A stretch of DNA of 59,301 bases from positions 1 through 59,301 of the forward strand of contig NZ_CBYM010000017.1 in assembly GCF_000577815.1 (NCBI RefSeq). Direction: 5' to 3'. Origin of the DNA: Clostridium saudiense. GTDB taxonomy: Bacteria; Bacillota; Clostridia; Clostridiales; Clostridiaceae. A program made the position numbers and the translations under genes. Under the pieces are notes generated by a model. That model was not told the DNA's origin. It ran no database searches and saw nothing but the letters and a program-made list of their open reading frames with translations. Positions 26,443 to 35,061 of the stretch are shown here, in pieces (position 1 is the stretch's first letter; each line of letters opens with the position of its first letter).

Positions 26443-28293
26443 TTACTTTTTACTCTTTTTTCTTGATACTGCTAATGCTCCTGTCATTAATGTTGAGCCT
26501 AAACCAATTAATGCTATAGTTGCACCCGAACCAGTTACAGGTAGTTTGCTACCAACCTTATTTATTACAGTTATGTTAAGAGATCCATCATCAACATTAG
26601 TATCTAATGGTTGATTATTCTCATTAAATATTCCATCCCAAAAAGTTTTTATATTGGCAGTTGCTTCTAAAGTTTTAAGAGTTTTATCAGTTGCTCCATC
26701 ACCTTTTACATAAACATTTCTGTTTTCTGTGAAAGTAGGAATTATATTTATTTCTATTGGATCTAATATTGGTCTATATCCATCAGGAGCACCAGTTTCC
26801 TTTAACCAATAAGTACCTTGGTCTAATCCAATAATTGTGAATACCCCTTCTGCATCAGAAACCATTTCTACTGCATCACTTGGTACACCACCTTGAACAC
26901 TATCTCTATTGATTACTATATATCCACTTTCAGCTTTCTTTACATATACTTCATTTTTGCACTCTTTATCAGAGTATAATCTAAATTTAGCATTTTCTAG
27001 TTTTAAATCATGGTCATTTATCTTTAAACCATTGATTTTATAAGTGAAGCAAACTACAGTATCCCAAGGAGTTTCCCCTCTATCAGTTTCTCCATCACCA
27101 TCAGGATTATTTGAAAACTCTAATTTAACATCATTTTCAAATCCTGGTCTACCAGTATCATTAGCTGCTTTATCATTTAAAGTAGCATTGAATGTTAATT
27201 CTACTTTTTGCCCATAAACATTTTCATTTAAATCATTCTTATTATTAAACTCTCTATCAACTATTGCCTTTAAATCAACAATTTCTACCTTGAAAGTTTC
27301 ATCTTTTCCTGGATTTTCAACTACATTAAACTCACTATTTTGTAATGTATATGATTTTCCTGTAGAATCACTTATTTTAATACCTACTGAATTATTATTA
27401 AATGTTAAAGCTTCGTCCATTTTATCATGCCAAGCATAATAATAAGTATGATAACCATTCATATTTGGTACATTTGACTCAAATTTGAAAGGTACAGTTT
27501 GTCCTATTTCATAATCCCCTATATCGTTCCAACCATCATTTCCAACTGCATCTACATTATCATCTTCTTTTATCTTCTTGATAACTGATGGATAATCAGA
27601 TTTTACTTGAACTGATGCATTAGGATTAGCCGTATTTACCATACATAAAGATCCCGCTGAATGAGAACCTGAAACATTAGATACTTCATCTACTATATAA
27701 TATCCATAATCTAACCCTGTTAATTCTATACTGTTATTTGACTTAACTTCTGTAACTGTTACAACATCAGATTTAATTTTTAATTTCACTATCTCGTTTC
27801 TTAACTCTTCAACAAAATATCTAAACTCACTATATCTTCCTTCTAAAGTTTGTTCAGCATTAGCACCTTCAACTTTATTGTTGTTTAAAGATTGAATATA
27901 ATCTATAATTTCATATTCTGTTACTTTACTAGCTTCTTTGTTTAATTTCTTACCAACAACATTTTTTAATGCTGGTGCATAATCTGGATTCATTGTATAA
28001 TTTATAGATTCTAAACCAGTAGAATTTTGAGCATTGAATAGCTTGTACACATTGAACTTTTTACCAACTAAAGTTTGACTTGTGTTATTACCTTCAATAG
28101 TAATTGAAGCACTTCCACGACCAAAATTTGCTACACCTCCTGGTGTATTTTTATTTACAAAAGCATAAGTTGTAGCAGCACTTTCATTTCTAGTTTCTGC
28201 ATGAGCCATTACACTTGGTAATGTACTCGTTGCTAAAACTCCCGCAACTAATGCATATGATAATACAGATTTTAATATTTTATGTCTTGCCAT
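26443..28293 (-). CDS. Major (shaft) pilin, LPVTG-anchored
   Basis: A 616-residue surface protein with a signal peptide (1-~32), a YPSVIKK segment near residue 215 that may provide the polymerisation lysine, an E-box (QGTYWLKETGAPDGY) of a CnaB-type domain, and LPVTG followed by a membrane helix and a Lys-rich tail. The domain arrangement is that of Gram-positive shaft pilins such as FimA/SpaA, whose domains carry intramolecular isopeptide bonds. It follows the tip protein and precedes the class C sortase. Confidence 0.92.
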   Translation of the reverse strand: MARHKILKSVLSYALVAGVLATSTLPSVMAHAETRNESAATTYAFVNKNTPGGVANFGRGSASITIEGNNTSQTLVGKKFNVYKLFNAQNSTGLESINYTMNPDYAPALKNVVGKKLNKEASKVTEYEIIDYIQSLNNNKVEGANAEQTLEGRYSEFRYFVEELRNEIVKLKIKSDVVTVTEVKSNNSIELTGLDYGYYIVDEVSNVSGSHSAGSLCMVNTANPNASVQVKSDYPSVIKKIKEDDNVDAVGNDGWNDIGDYEIGQTVPFKFESNVPNMNGYHTYYYAWHDKMDEALTFNNNSVGIKISDSTGKSYTLQNSEFNVVENPGKDETFKVEIVDLKAIVDREFNNKNDLNENVYGQKVELTFNATLNDKAANDTGRPGFENDVKLEFSNNPDGDGETDRGETPWDTVVCFTYKINGLKINDHDLKLENAKFRLYSDKECKNEVYVKKAESGYIVINRDSVQGGVPSDAVEMVSDAEGVFTIIGLDQGTYWLKETGAPDGYRPILDPIEINIIPTFTENRNVYVKGDGATDKTLKTLEATANIKTFWDGIFNENNQPLDTNVDDGSLNITVINKVGSKLPVTGSGATIALIGLGSTLMTGALAVSRKKSKK

Positions 28294-28312
28294 TTGACTA
28301 TCCCCCTATAAC

Positions 28313-31069
28313 CTATCTCTTATTTTCTTTCTTAGATTTTCTACTCATTATAATTGCAACCCCCATTAAAGACATACCAACTACTAATATAGGTATCATC
28401 ATTCCTGATCCTGTACTTGGTAGTTTCATAGTTATGTAATTAACTACTTTAACGCTGATTACTCTATCATTTTTATTTCCTTCTATATGAATATCACCAT
28501 TTGTAGAATTAGCATTATACTTAACTCCATCTATTGTAAAGTTAAAAATACCATTTGATGGTTGAGATTCAGTAACTACTTCATATACATGAACATTTCC
28601 ATTTGAATCTACAGGTATTCTATAACCTTCAGGTGCTTTTGTTTCTTTAAAGTAATATTGAGTTCCAACTTTTAACCCATCAAAGAATAATTCTCCTTTT
28701 TCGTTAGAAACTGCCTTACTTATTTCATTTCTACATTCTCTATCAGAATATAAAGTAAATTCAGCACCTTTTAATGGTGTATTCTTATCATTAACCTTAA
28801 CTACTTTTAATTGAAAAGGTCTTAAACTATTTTCTACTGTCAATACCCCATTGCCTTCTGATTCTACATAGCTCATTCCCATATTAGTAGTATTAGATAT
28901 TACTCTTATTGTATTACTTGATGTAACTTCAAAAACAAACTCATTTGGATTTACTTCAAATCCTTCAGTAGTTGATATTTCTATTATTTTATGTGTTCCT
29001 TGCTCTAACCCCTTAATTACTATTTCTCCATTTGGATTAGTTGTTAATTCTTCAGTTGTTCCGTTAGGTTTTGTATGTCTAAACTTTACATTAGGTAGTA
29101 ATATATGTGTTCCTTCTTGTACTTTTCTTATAGTAAAATCTAAGGAATCTTCTTTTATTACTGGTTCATTATAAGTATTTACCCCTTCTGCTGTTCCATT
29201 AGGAGTTATTCTTCTAACAAACACTTCAGGATTTAGCTTATAACCTGTAGGAGCTTTAGTTTCTTGTATTGTTAAAGTTCCTAGTGGTAGAGCTGGAGCC
29301 CCAAAACTTGTATACCAAAAAGCATCACCTGATACTTTATGAGCATCATTGAATAAAGCAACACCATTGCTTCCTGTTTTCATAACCCAACTTCTAGTAG
29401 GAGAAACCCCTAAATCTGATGGATTAACTCCATCTGCATACTCACCTGCATAAAATTTAAATGTGAAATGTGCATCTTCTAAAGAACCACTACCTTGAGG
29501 TCTATCTGTACCTGTATCAGCATCCACCTTTCTAAGAGCAACCACAACTGGGTCAAGCTGAGGTCTATCTGTAAATGCTTTAGTTGACTTACTACCCGAA
29601 TTAACTGTTATCGGATATATATTTCCATCTAATGCATATCCCTTAGGTGCTTTGGTTTCTTTAATATAATAAGTTCCTGAATCTAATTGAATTTCTTGTG
29701 ACCAACCATTAGAACCTATAACAAGAGTTGCTACTTGACCTGTAGCATTAGATCCTGTAAATACCCCATATTCTGCACCAGTTATATTATAATAATTATT
29801 TCCATTCGTTATTGATGGATCGGCAGATGATTTAGATATTTGTAATGAACCTTTTGGATTATACATCCAAAATGCTAAATCTTGATAAGAGCTTCCTTCT
29901 GTATCAGCAATATATGCAGTAAATGAAGATGGTGGTTCAGGTAAACCTCTTACTTGATTAAGTAATCTTCTACCTAAGTTTTTACCATCACCATGTCTTA
30001 CTTCAGAAATAGCCATTGCAGTCGCAATTCTTAAACCATTAGATGCCCAACCACCTATTTGTCCTGGTCCTTCAAAACCATAATACAATATCTTTCTTAT
30101 ATCAGAATTACCTTCAACCGAAGTGCTAAGTATTCTTACCCCAGTTCCTGGTGATACCTTAGAGTGATCAGCACAAAAAGCTGTACGTCCATTTATACTA
30201 AACATATCTGACCTACCCATAAGAATCCCACCCTCATAGTAAGTTAAGTTACCATGATTAGTAACAGTCATTCCAGTTCTAGCTGCCATAAAAGATAATG
30301 ATCTTCTCAATCTAGTTCTAATAGGATTTAAATTATTCAGACTTTCTAAAATTGGATCTACATTTTCATCTTGAAGATAATCTAAAGCTAAATCTTTCTT
30401 TGATATATCTACTAAAACAATACAATCACCTATAGTTTCTAAATCAATAAGCTTGTTTATATATTCATCTTTAAAAAAGAAGTTTTCATCTACCTTATCT
30501 TCTAACTTATGCTTAGAAACAAGTTCTTTTCTAAAATTCAAAGCTTCTTCAGAATCATATATACCTTCAAGATACTCATTAAGTATCTTATCTACTTTAT
30601 TCTCTTCTTGTGGCTTTTTCTCATTAGTATCTATTTCATTTGATGTATCTTGTATTTCTTCTTGAATCACATCTGATTGAACTATTTCATCTTTAATTTC
30701 TTCTTTTGGATTTTCTGTGAAATTAATAATTATAGAATTAGCATTTTCTTTTAGATTAACATCATAAATTTTACTATTTCCATTTATTACTCCATCATTC
30801 TCTATACCATCAATAGATGATATAAAATATCCTTCATTCGGTGTAGCAGTTATTCTTAAATTAGTATCTACTGTACAATCTGCTCTAAAAACATCTTTAT
30901 TTCCTAAAGAATATTTAGAACTTCCATCATCAATAATAACTTCACCTTCCCCTTTAACTTTTATTTCTAGCTTCGTTATATTAGATGCTTCTGCTGGTAT
31001 GGCTTGAACATTTCCTACAACTAAAATACTCACTAAAAACAAGCTTAAAATTCTTTTGAGTTTCCTCAC
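28313..31069 (-). CDS. Pilus tip adhesin with thioester-like domain and CnaB repeats
   Basis: A 918-residue surface protein. A signal peptide is followed by a short beta domain and an acidic linker (~130-180). Next is a domain with FCADHSKVSPGTG and LRIATAMAISEVRHG that resembles thioester adhesin domains. About four CnaB-type domains follow (E-boxes YYIKETKAPKGY, LTIQETKAPTGY, YYFKETKAPEGY). The end is LPSTG with membrane helix and basic tail. In thioester domains the Cys pairs with a Gln in a T-Q-x-A motif; here the corresponding position reads TAMA, so the bond may be absent or elsewhere. The likely role is host or cell contact at the pilus tip. Confidence 0.88.
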   Translation of the reverse strand: MRKLKRILSLFLVSILVVGNVQAIPAEASNITKLEIKVKGEGEVIIDDGSSKYSLGNKDVFRADCTVDTNLRITATPNEGYFISSIDGIENDGVINGNSKIYDVNLKENANSIIINFTENPKEEIKDEIVQSDVIQEEIQDTSNEIDTNEKKPQEENKVDKILNEYLEGIYDSEEALNFRKELVSKHKLEDKVDENFFFKDEYINKLIDLETIGDCIVLVDISKKDLALDYLQDENVDPILESLNNLNPIRTRLRRSLSFMAARTGMTVTNHGNLTYYEGGILMGRSDMFSINGRTAFCADHSKVSPGTGVRILSTSVEGNSDIRKILYYGFEGPGQIGGWASNGLRIATAMAISEVRHGDGKNLGRRLLNQVRGLPEPPSSFTAYIADTEGSSYQDLAFWMYNPKGSLQISKSSADPSITNGNNYYNITGAEYGVFTGSNATGQVATLVIGSNGWSQEIQLDSGTYYIKETKAPKGYALDGNIYPITVNSGSKSTKAFTDRPQLDPVVVALRKVDADTGTDRPQGSGSLEDAHFTFKFYAGEYADGVNPSDLGVSPTRSWVMKTGSNGVALFNDAHKVSGDAFWYTSFGAPALPLGTLTIQETKAPTGYKLNPEVFVRRITPNGTAEGVNTYNEPVIKEDSLDFTIRKVQEGTHILLPNVKFRHTKPNGTTEELTTNPNGEIVIKGLEQGTHKIIEISTTEGFEVNPNEFVFEVTSSNTIRVISNTTNMGMSYVESEGNGVLTVENSLRPFQLKVVKVNDKNTPLKGAEFTLYSDRECRNEISKAVSNEKGELFFDGLKVGTQYYFKETKAPEGYRIPVDSNGNVHVYEVVTESQPSNGIFNFTIDGVKYNANSTNGDIHIEGNKNDRVISVKVVNYITMKLPSTGSGMMIPILVVGMSLMGVAIIMSRKSKKENKR

Positions 31070-31158
31070 TAAGTTTCCCTCCTTAACTTTTTATTTCAGA
31101 TAAAAAACTGTAATTAATTTTTCTCCCCCCCATCAACTTTTTAAATTATGCAATTAAA

Positions 31159-31193
31159 AAACTCCAACTATTTAATAGTTGAAGTTCTTTATG
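31159..31193 (-). terminator. Terminator ahead of the pilus operon
   Basis: AACTTCAACTATT pairs with ATAGTTGGAGTT and is followed by six T residues on the minus strand. It ends transcription coming from the 31240-32329 genes, so the pilus operon starting at 31069 should have its own promoter. Confidence 0.8.
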
Positions 31194-31208
31194 TTACATA
31201 ATTAGATT

Positions 31209-31233
31209 TAAAAGTGTTCCTCGGGAACACTTT
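31209..31233. repeat. GTGTTCC-type palindrome
   Basis: AAAGTGTTCCTCGGGAACACTTT, seven bases past the stop of the 31240-31422 gene. Confidence 0.7.
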
Positions 31234-31239
31234 CTTTAT

Positions 31240-31422
31240 TTAATCATTTAATAGTCTTAATATTTTATTTATAGCCTTTTCTTTACTAAGGTTCTCATAT
31301 TTCATAATATTGGCTACATCAAAATTTAAGTAATAATCAGAAATATTTTTATTATTATAAGCCATTCTCAATTGTTGTATATCACTTTTAGATAAAATTA
31401 TATTCCCCCTATCATTTTTCAT
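31240..31422 (-). CDS. Hypothetical 60-aa protein
   Basis: A 60-residue mostly helical protein (SKSDIQQLRMAYNNKN, then NLSKEKAINKILRLLND), with AAAGGAGC before the ATG. No family is recognised. A palindromic repeat directly downstream and two terminator hairpins nearby suggest a self-contained transcription unit between the surface Zn-ribbon protein and the pilus operon. Confidence 0.6.
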   Translation of the reverse strand: MKNDRGNIILSKSDIQQLRMAYNNKNISDYYLNFDVANIMKYENLSKEKAINKILRLLND

Positions 31423-31458
31423 TAATAATTGCTCCTTTACTAAAAAATAACAATTAAA

Positions 31459-31487
31459 AAGTGCCTAGTTTCTAGGCACTTTAATAA
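31459..31487 (-). terminator. Hairpin after the Zn-ribbon surface protein
   Basis: AAAGTGCCTAGAAACTAGGCACTT on the minus strand forms a 10-bp stem followed by a T-rich stretch, 24 bases past the stop at 31511. Confidence 0.75.
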
Positions 31488-31510
31488 TACATACTATAAA
31501 TTTTTTTATA

Positions 31511-32329
31511 TTACTTAGTTGCTCCACAACTACAACTATGACCAACTGTAACTGTTTCTGTCCAAGCTGCTTTATCTACTACCCATTTCTTCTCTGTTAC
31601 TGCTGGGTGGTTAACATTGTTTGTACCTACTTGAATTTGCTTGTAGTCTGTATGCCAACCAGTACAAGCCATATTACCTGCTAATATATTATCTGTCATA
31701 TGCTTGTCTATATTACTTGTTATATCTGCACCACAACCATTACATATAGCAACTTCCCTTTCCTCATAAACTGGGATACTCTCTGTCCAAGCTGGTGTTA
31801 CAACTACATCTTCCCAATGACCTACCTCATCATGGTGAACTTGTTCAATTATAGGGTTCCAACTATGAGTATGAGTACTTCCATTTGAAGTGTTACTATT
31901 AGTGTTACTGCTAGTATTACTATTAGTGTTACTGCTAGTATTACTACTATTGTTATTGCTAGTATTACTATTAGCATTGCTACTACTAGATTGGCTATTA
32001 TTTTTATTAGTATTATTGATATTTATATCATTACTGCTTGTACTATTTTCAGGCATATTGATATTAGATTCAGTTTCTTTCACTTCCTCTTTTTTATCTT
32101 CAGCATTATTATTTTCTTTTGATACTACTGATTCATCTTTATCTTTTTTATTATCTTCTTTTTTATTATTGATAACTGGTTTGTTATTTTCTGCTATATC
32201 ATTTGATTTACTTGCTCCATTAACTAACACTCCACCAATAATTCCAATAACTATAGTTCCTACTATTACTCCACTTGCCACAATTCCTTTTTTACTCTTT
32301 AATATTTTTTTTATTTTTTCTAAATTCAT
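31511..32329 (-). CDS. Membrane-anchored protein with Asn/Ser linker and zinc-ribbon domain
   Basis: About 272 residues. An N-terminal transmembrane helix (KGIVASGVIVGTIVIGIIGGVLV) precedes a long Lys/Glu/Asn-rich and then Ser/Asn/Thr repeat linker (~45-150). A C-terminal domain has THSWNPI, CNGCG, CTGWH and a closing CSCGATK, plus repeated AWTE motifs. This Cys/His pattern recurs in secreted Firmicute proteins and probably binds zinc; its function is unknown. The ATG at 32329 has AAGGAGG seven bases upstream. It likely sits outside the membrane and may be a surface partner of the pilus. Confidence 0.8.
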   Translation of the reverse strand: MNLEKIKKILKSKKGIVASGVIVGTIVIGIIGGVLVNGASKSNDIAENNKPVINNKKEDNKKDKDESVVSKENNNAEDKKEEVKETESNINMPENSTSSNDININNTNKNNSQSSSSNANSNTSNNNSSNTSSNTNSNTSSNTNSNTSNGSTHTHSWNPIIEQVHHDEVGHWEDVVVTPAWTESIPVYEEREVAICNGCGADITSNIDKHMTDNILAGNMACTGWHTDYKQIQVGTNNVNHPAVTEKKWVVDKAAWTETVTVGHSCSCGATK

Positions 32330-32348
32330 CAATTTACCTCCTTATAAA

Positions 32349-32375
32349 TTTGTGTTCCTCGGGAACACTTTTTTA
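32349..32375. repeat. GTGTTCC-type palindrome
   Basis: GTGTTCCTCGGGAACAC with a run of T residues on its right, between the HTH gene at 32439 and the Zn-ribbon protein start. Confidence 0.7.
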
Positions 32376-32438
32376 CCTTTATTTCCTCAATATCTTTAAT
32401 TTATCCTCTGTTTTAGCAATATTATACCAAATTTATTT

Positions 32439-32780
32439 TTATTTTGTAATTCTTGTAGGCGTATCAAATGTAACTACTGGTGCTACTTTTCTATCTAGTA
32501 TTAAATCTCCATTCCTTGCTTGTTTATAAATAGATCTATTAAATTTTGCAAAATTACTATTTGAAATTTCTTGCGAACACTCCCACTTAGTTTTTCTTAA
32601 AACCTCTCTTGTTCTTTCCTTTTCAGCTTCATGTTTTTCTTTTAAATCTTTTAAATTTCTCTGTATATATTTTCTAATAGCATCAACACTCTTGCCAATT
32701 CTACGAGATATTTCTTTAGCATCTACTCCAGCTAAATATAATTTTTCAATCATAATTTTATCTCTCAAATCCAATACCAT
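32439..32780 (-). CDS. HTH DNA-binding protein
   Basis: A 113-residue protein. The start at 32780 is set by GGAGG eight bases upstream. Residues ~12-40 (EKLYLAGVDAKEISRRIGKS, then DAIRKYIQRNL) form a sigma-like or transposase-type helix-turn-helix, followed by a charged helix and a short beta-type end. Its promoter shares the TTGACAA/TTGTCAA operator region with the divergent XRE gene at 32999, suggesting linked control. It reads toward the surface-protein and transfer genes and may activate or repress them. Confidence 0.7.
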   Translation of the reverse strand: MVLDLRDKIMIEKLYLAGVDAKEISRRIGKSVDAIRKYIQRNLKDLKEKHEAEKERTREVLRKTKWECSQEISNSNFAKFNRSIYKQARNGDLILDRKVAPVVTFDTPTRITK

Positions 32781-32802
32781 AATTAATACCTCCAAATATA
32801 TA

Positions 32803-32832
32803 TAGTTGCCCCAACCCATTTAGTTGGACATT
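32803..32832 (+). repeat. Duplicated 29-bp sequence, copy 1
   Basis: ATAGTTGCCCCAACCCATTT continuing AGTTGGACA. It contains the inverted repeat CCAAC/GTTGG and recurs in direct orientation at 33604-33632. It sits directly upstream of the HTH gene start. Confidence 0.7.
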
Positions 32833-32875
32833 TTTATTTTCAATTACCATATTTAACTAATTTAAATATATATTA

Positions 32876-32938
32876 TCATTTGACAAGTATTTTGTCAACA
32901 GAAGTTTTGACGACAAGATTATTTTCTTGTCATGCTAT
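32876..32938. promoter_or_regulatory. Operator region between divergent regulator genes
   Basis: Two inverted repeats, TTGACAAGTATTTTGTCAA and GACAAGATTATTTTCTTGTC, lie between the HTH gene (minus) and the XRE gene (plus). Their common half site TTGACAA/TTGTC suggests binding of a dimeric XRE-type repressor. Confidence 0.6.
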
Positions 32939-32998
32939 GAATATGCTTTATTTTTATGTCTAAATAAATGTATACACTATTATGAATGAGGTGATTAT

Positions 32999-33460
32999 AT
33001 GAAATCTACTTTTGCTAACAATATAAAAAGCCTAAGAATAGATAATGATTATAGCCAAAATGATCTATCAAAAGCCCTAGGCATAACAAGATCTCGCTAT
33101 TCAAATTACGAAAATGGAATAAGCGAGCCAAATATTGAAATTTTAATAAAAATATCTAGTTTTTTTAATTGTTCAATTGATGATCTTTTAAAAAGTAGAA
33201 TTAATACTGTTGTCAAAAGTAAAATAGATACTATTATATCTGAAGAACCAAGAATTAGTGTAAATTTAAATGAATTTAACTATTCTGACTTAAAAGAAAA
33301 ACTTTTAAAAAATAAAAGATTTTATGAAGAAAAGAAAAAAACTATATTAAGTGAAATTGATGTTAAAATATCTGAAATAGATTCTCTTTTAAATTTTATA
33401 AACAATATTTATAATGAAGATTTAACAAATGAAATTTCACACAACAAAAAAGATGAGTAA
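32999..33460 (+). CDS. XRE-family transcriptional regulator
   Basis: A 153-residue protein with an N-terminal Cro/CI helix-turn-helix (NNIKSLRIDNDYSQNDLSKA, LGITRSRYSNYENGISEPN) at residues 5-65 and a helical C terminus. GAGGTGAT precedes the ATG. It is one of very few plus-strand genes, divergent from the HTH gene at 32439, with paired operators between them. Its own strong terminator follows. It probably represses itself and the divergent operon. Confidence 0.9.
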   Translation: MKSTFANNIKSLRIDNDYSQNDLSKALGITRSRYSNYENGISEPNIEILIKISSFFNCSIDDLLKSRINTVVKSKIDTIISEEPRISVNLNEFNYSDLKEKLLKNKRFYEEKKKTILSEIDVKISEIDSLLNFINNIYNEDLTNEISHNKKDE

Positions 33461-33487
33461 TAATTTTCATATCACTCATCTTTTTTA
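33449..33487 (+). terminator. Terminator of the first XRE gene
   Basis: GATGAGT pairs with ACTCATC across a 15-base loop, followed by six T residues. The stem begins inside the last codons of the gene. Confidence 0.85.
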
Positions 33488-33522
33488 TATTTTCTTATAT
33501 TAAATCTATCCATTATTATTTC

Positions 33523-33546
33523 ATGTCCCCTGGGAACACTTTTCTT
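33523..33546. repeat. GTGTTCC-type palindrome, degenerate
   Basis: TGTCCCCTGGGAACACTTTTC, an imperfect member between the two XRE genes. Confidence 0.55.
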
Positions 33547-33603
33547 TTAACATTTCTTCAAGTCTTTCCTTTTAAATTTTCTCAAAACACCTCTAAACTT
33601 TTA

Positions 33604-33633
33604 CATAGTTGCCCCAACCCATTTAGTTGGACA
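33604..33633 (+). repeat. Duplicated 29-bp sequence, copy 2
   Basis: Identical over 29 bases to 32803-32831 and in the same orientation. It lies in the 345-base gap upstream of the S24 repressor. Downstream the gap has two similar boxes (ATATGAAAC and CATATTGAAAC, 33703-33745) that may be operators of that repressor. Confidence 0.7.
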
Positions 33634-33805
33634 AATTTAATTATCTACTTATATTTTTGTCTTATTACAACAATATAATATCAATTTCAACATTTTATGT
33701 CAATATGAAACGTTTATCTTTTTGTTATTTTATTCATATTGAAACTTTTTCTGTTTTTTGTTCTATTTTGCTATTATTCTATTGATAGAAAGGAGTGATT
33801 TTTTT

Positions 33806-34702
33806 TTGAAAAAGAATTACTTTTGTGAAAATCTAAAATATATAAGGAGTTCTTTAAATATCAGCCAAAAAGAAATAGCAAATCACTTAAAATTAAATCC
33901 TAGCTCATATTCTAACTATGAAAATGGTCGCCGAGAGCCTGGTATAGATGTTTTAATAAAAATTTCCGATTTCCTTAACGTTGAAATAGATAAACTCTTG
34001 ACTGAAAACCTTAGCAACAATGATAAATTTTTGAAGGATATTCAAAACAAAATTTCAAATGATATTAATTATGATGAAAAAATTAAGGATATTAATTTAG
34101 ATATGCGTAAAAATATCTTATTTGAATTGGAGAATAAAAAAAGAAAATGTTTATCCCTAATTAATTATGAAATTCCAAAAAAAATTAAAGAAATTGATAA
34201 TCTAATTAAGTATATAAATCTTTATACTGATCAAGATGTAGAGATTAGTGATGAAATCTCACCTAATACTAGTGAACTTAAAACTAATGAAAAAAGTATT
34301 GACTATAGATCTATAAACCTAATTGGAAAAGTATCTGCTGGGAATCCTTGTTATGCTTACGAAGAAATAATAAACACTTATAAAATCCCTTCCAATATCC
34401 TATGTCCTTCTAAAAATTATTTTATTCTTGAAGTTAAAGGAGATAGTATGAATAAAATCTATCCCCCTGGTGATTTAATATTAATTGAAAGTACAAATTT
34501 AGTTAATAATGATGATATTGTTATTGCTGTAATTGATGATGAAGCTACTTGCAAAAAAATCAATTTCTCTCCTAATGAAATTATTTTAACCCCTCAAAGC
34601 ACTAACCCAATACACCAAGTTCAAATATATGAAGATATTAATGTTCATATATTAGGTAAAGTTCTTGGTAAACTTTCTGATTATATAAGAAAAGATGAGT
34701 AA
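33806..34702 (+). CDS. XRE repressor with S24 (LexA/CI-type) self-cleavage domain
   Basis: About 298 residues. I start at the TTG at 33806, which follows GAAAGGAGTG; the upstream ATG has no such site. An N-terminal Cro/CI HTH (LNISQKEIANHLKLNPSSYS) is followed by a helical linker and an S24 peptidase domain: the SAGNP cleavage site, catalytic Ser in VKGDSMN, and Lys in ATCKKI. Such repressors cut themselves when RecA filaments form, so the genes it controls should be derepressed by DNA damage or by entry of single-stranded DNA. It is the second of two adjacent XRE genes and has its own terminator. Confidence 0.92.
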   Translation: MKKNYFCENLKYIRSSLNISQKEIANHLKLNPSSYSNYENGRREPGIDVLIKISDFLNVEIDKLLTENLSNNDKFLKDIQNKISNDINYDEKIKDINLDMRKNILFELENKKRKCLSLINYEIPKKIKEIDNLIKYINLYTDQDVEISDEISPNTSELKTNEKSIDYRSINLIGKVSAGNPCYAYEEIINTYKIPSNILCPSKNYFILEVKGDSMNKIYPPGDLILIESTNLVNNDDIVIAVIDDEATCKKINFSPNEIILTPQSTNPIHQVQIYEDINVHILGKVLGKLSDYIRKDE

Positions 34703-34730
34703 TAGTATATATTACTCATCTTTTTATATT
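34692..34730 (+). terminator. Terminator of the S24 repressor gene
   Basis: GATGAGTAATAG pairs with TATTACTCATC, then five T residues. It resembles the first XRE terminator, which hints that the two genes share ancestry. Confidence 0.85.
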
Positions 34731-34734
34731 TTAA

Positions 34735-35049
34735 CTAATCAGGTATATCATTTAATAACTCATTAATAGAGTTCTCATAATCAGTATTTTCCTTATCTAC
34801 AGATATTTCTTCACATTTTTTTTTATTATCTTCTTGTAACCTATCTAGTACTTTTTCTACTATTTTATTAATATCTATATTGGAATGTACGTTACTTGTT
34901 CCATTATTATTCCCTTTTAGAACTGCCCATTCTAATACTATTCTTTCTAAACTAGCTGAATCACTTGAAAGGTTTCTATCCTCTTTATTTTCCCTAACAA
35001 TGTTTAAAGTTTCTTCTTCTATTGTATAGGTCTTACTTATCTTCGCCAT
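34735..35049 (-). CDS. ParR-like adaptor of the ParM segregation system
   Basis: A 104-residue protein with an N-terminal ribbon-helix-helix-like start (AKISKTYTIEEETLNIVREN; SASLERIVLEWAV) and an acidic, helical C terminus (KIVEKVLDRLQED; ENSINELLNDIPD). It follows the ParM-like gene by 12 bases with AAGGAG before the ATG, the classical parM-parR order. ParR proteins bind the centromere by their RHH part and contact ParM filaments by their C terminus. The assignment rests on position, size and fold pattern rather than clear similarity. Confidence 0.7.
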   Translation of the reverse strand: MAKISKTYTIEEETLNIVRENKEDRNLSSDSASLERIVLEWAVLKGNNNGTSNVHSNIDINKIVEKVLDRLQEDNKKKCEEISVDKENTDYENSINELLNDIPD

Positions 35050-35061
35050 TTTAGTATCTCC

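Noticed and set aside
31890..32399. A 169-codon plus-strand Leu-rich frame
   Set aside because: It is the complement of the Ser/Asn/Thr repeat linker of the Zn-ribbon surface protein, hence the artificial Leu/Val repeats.
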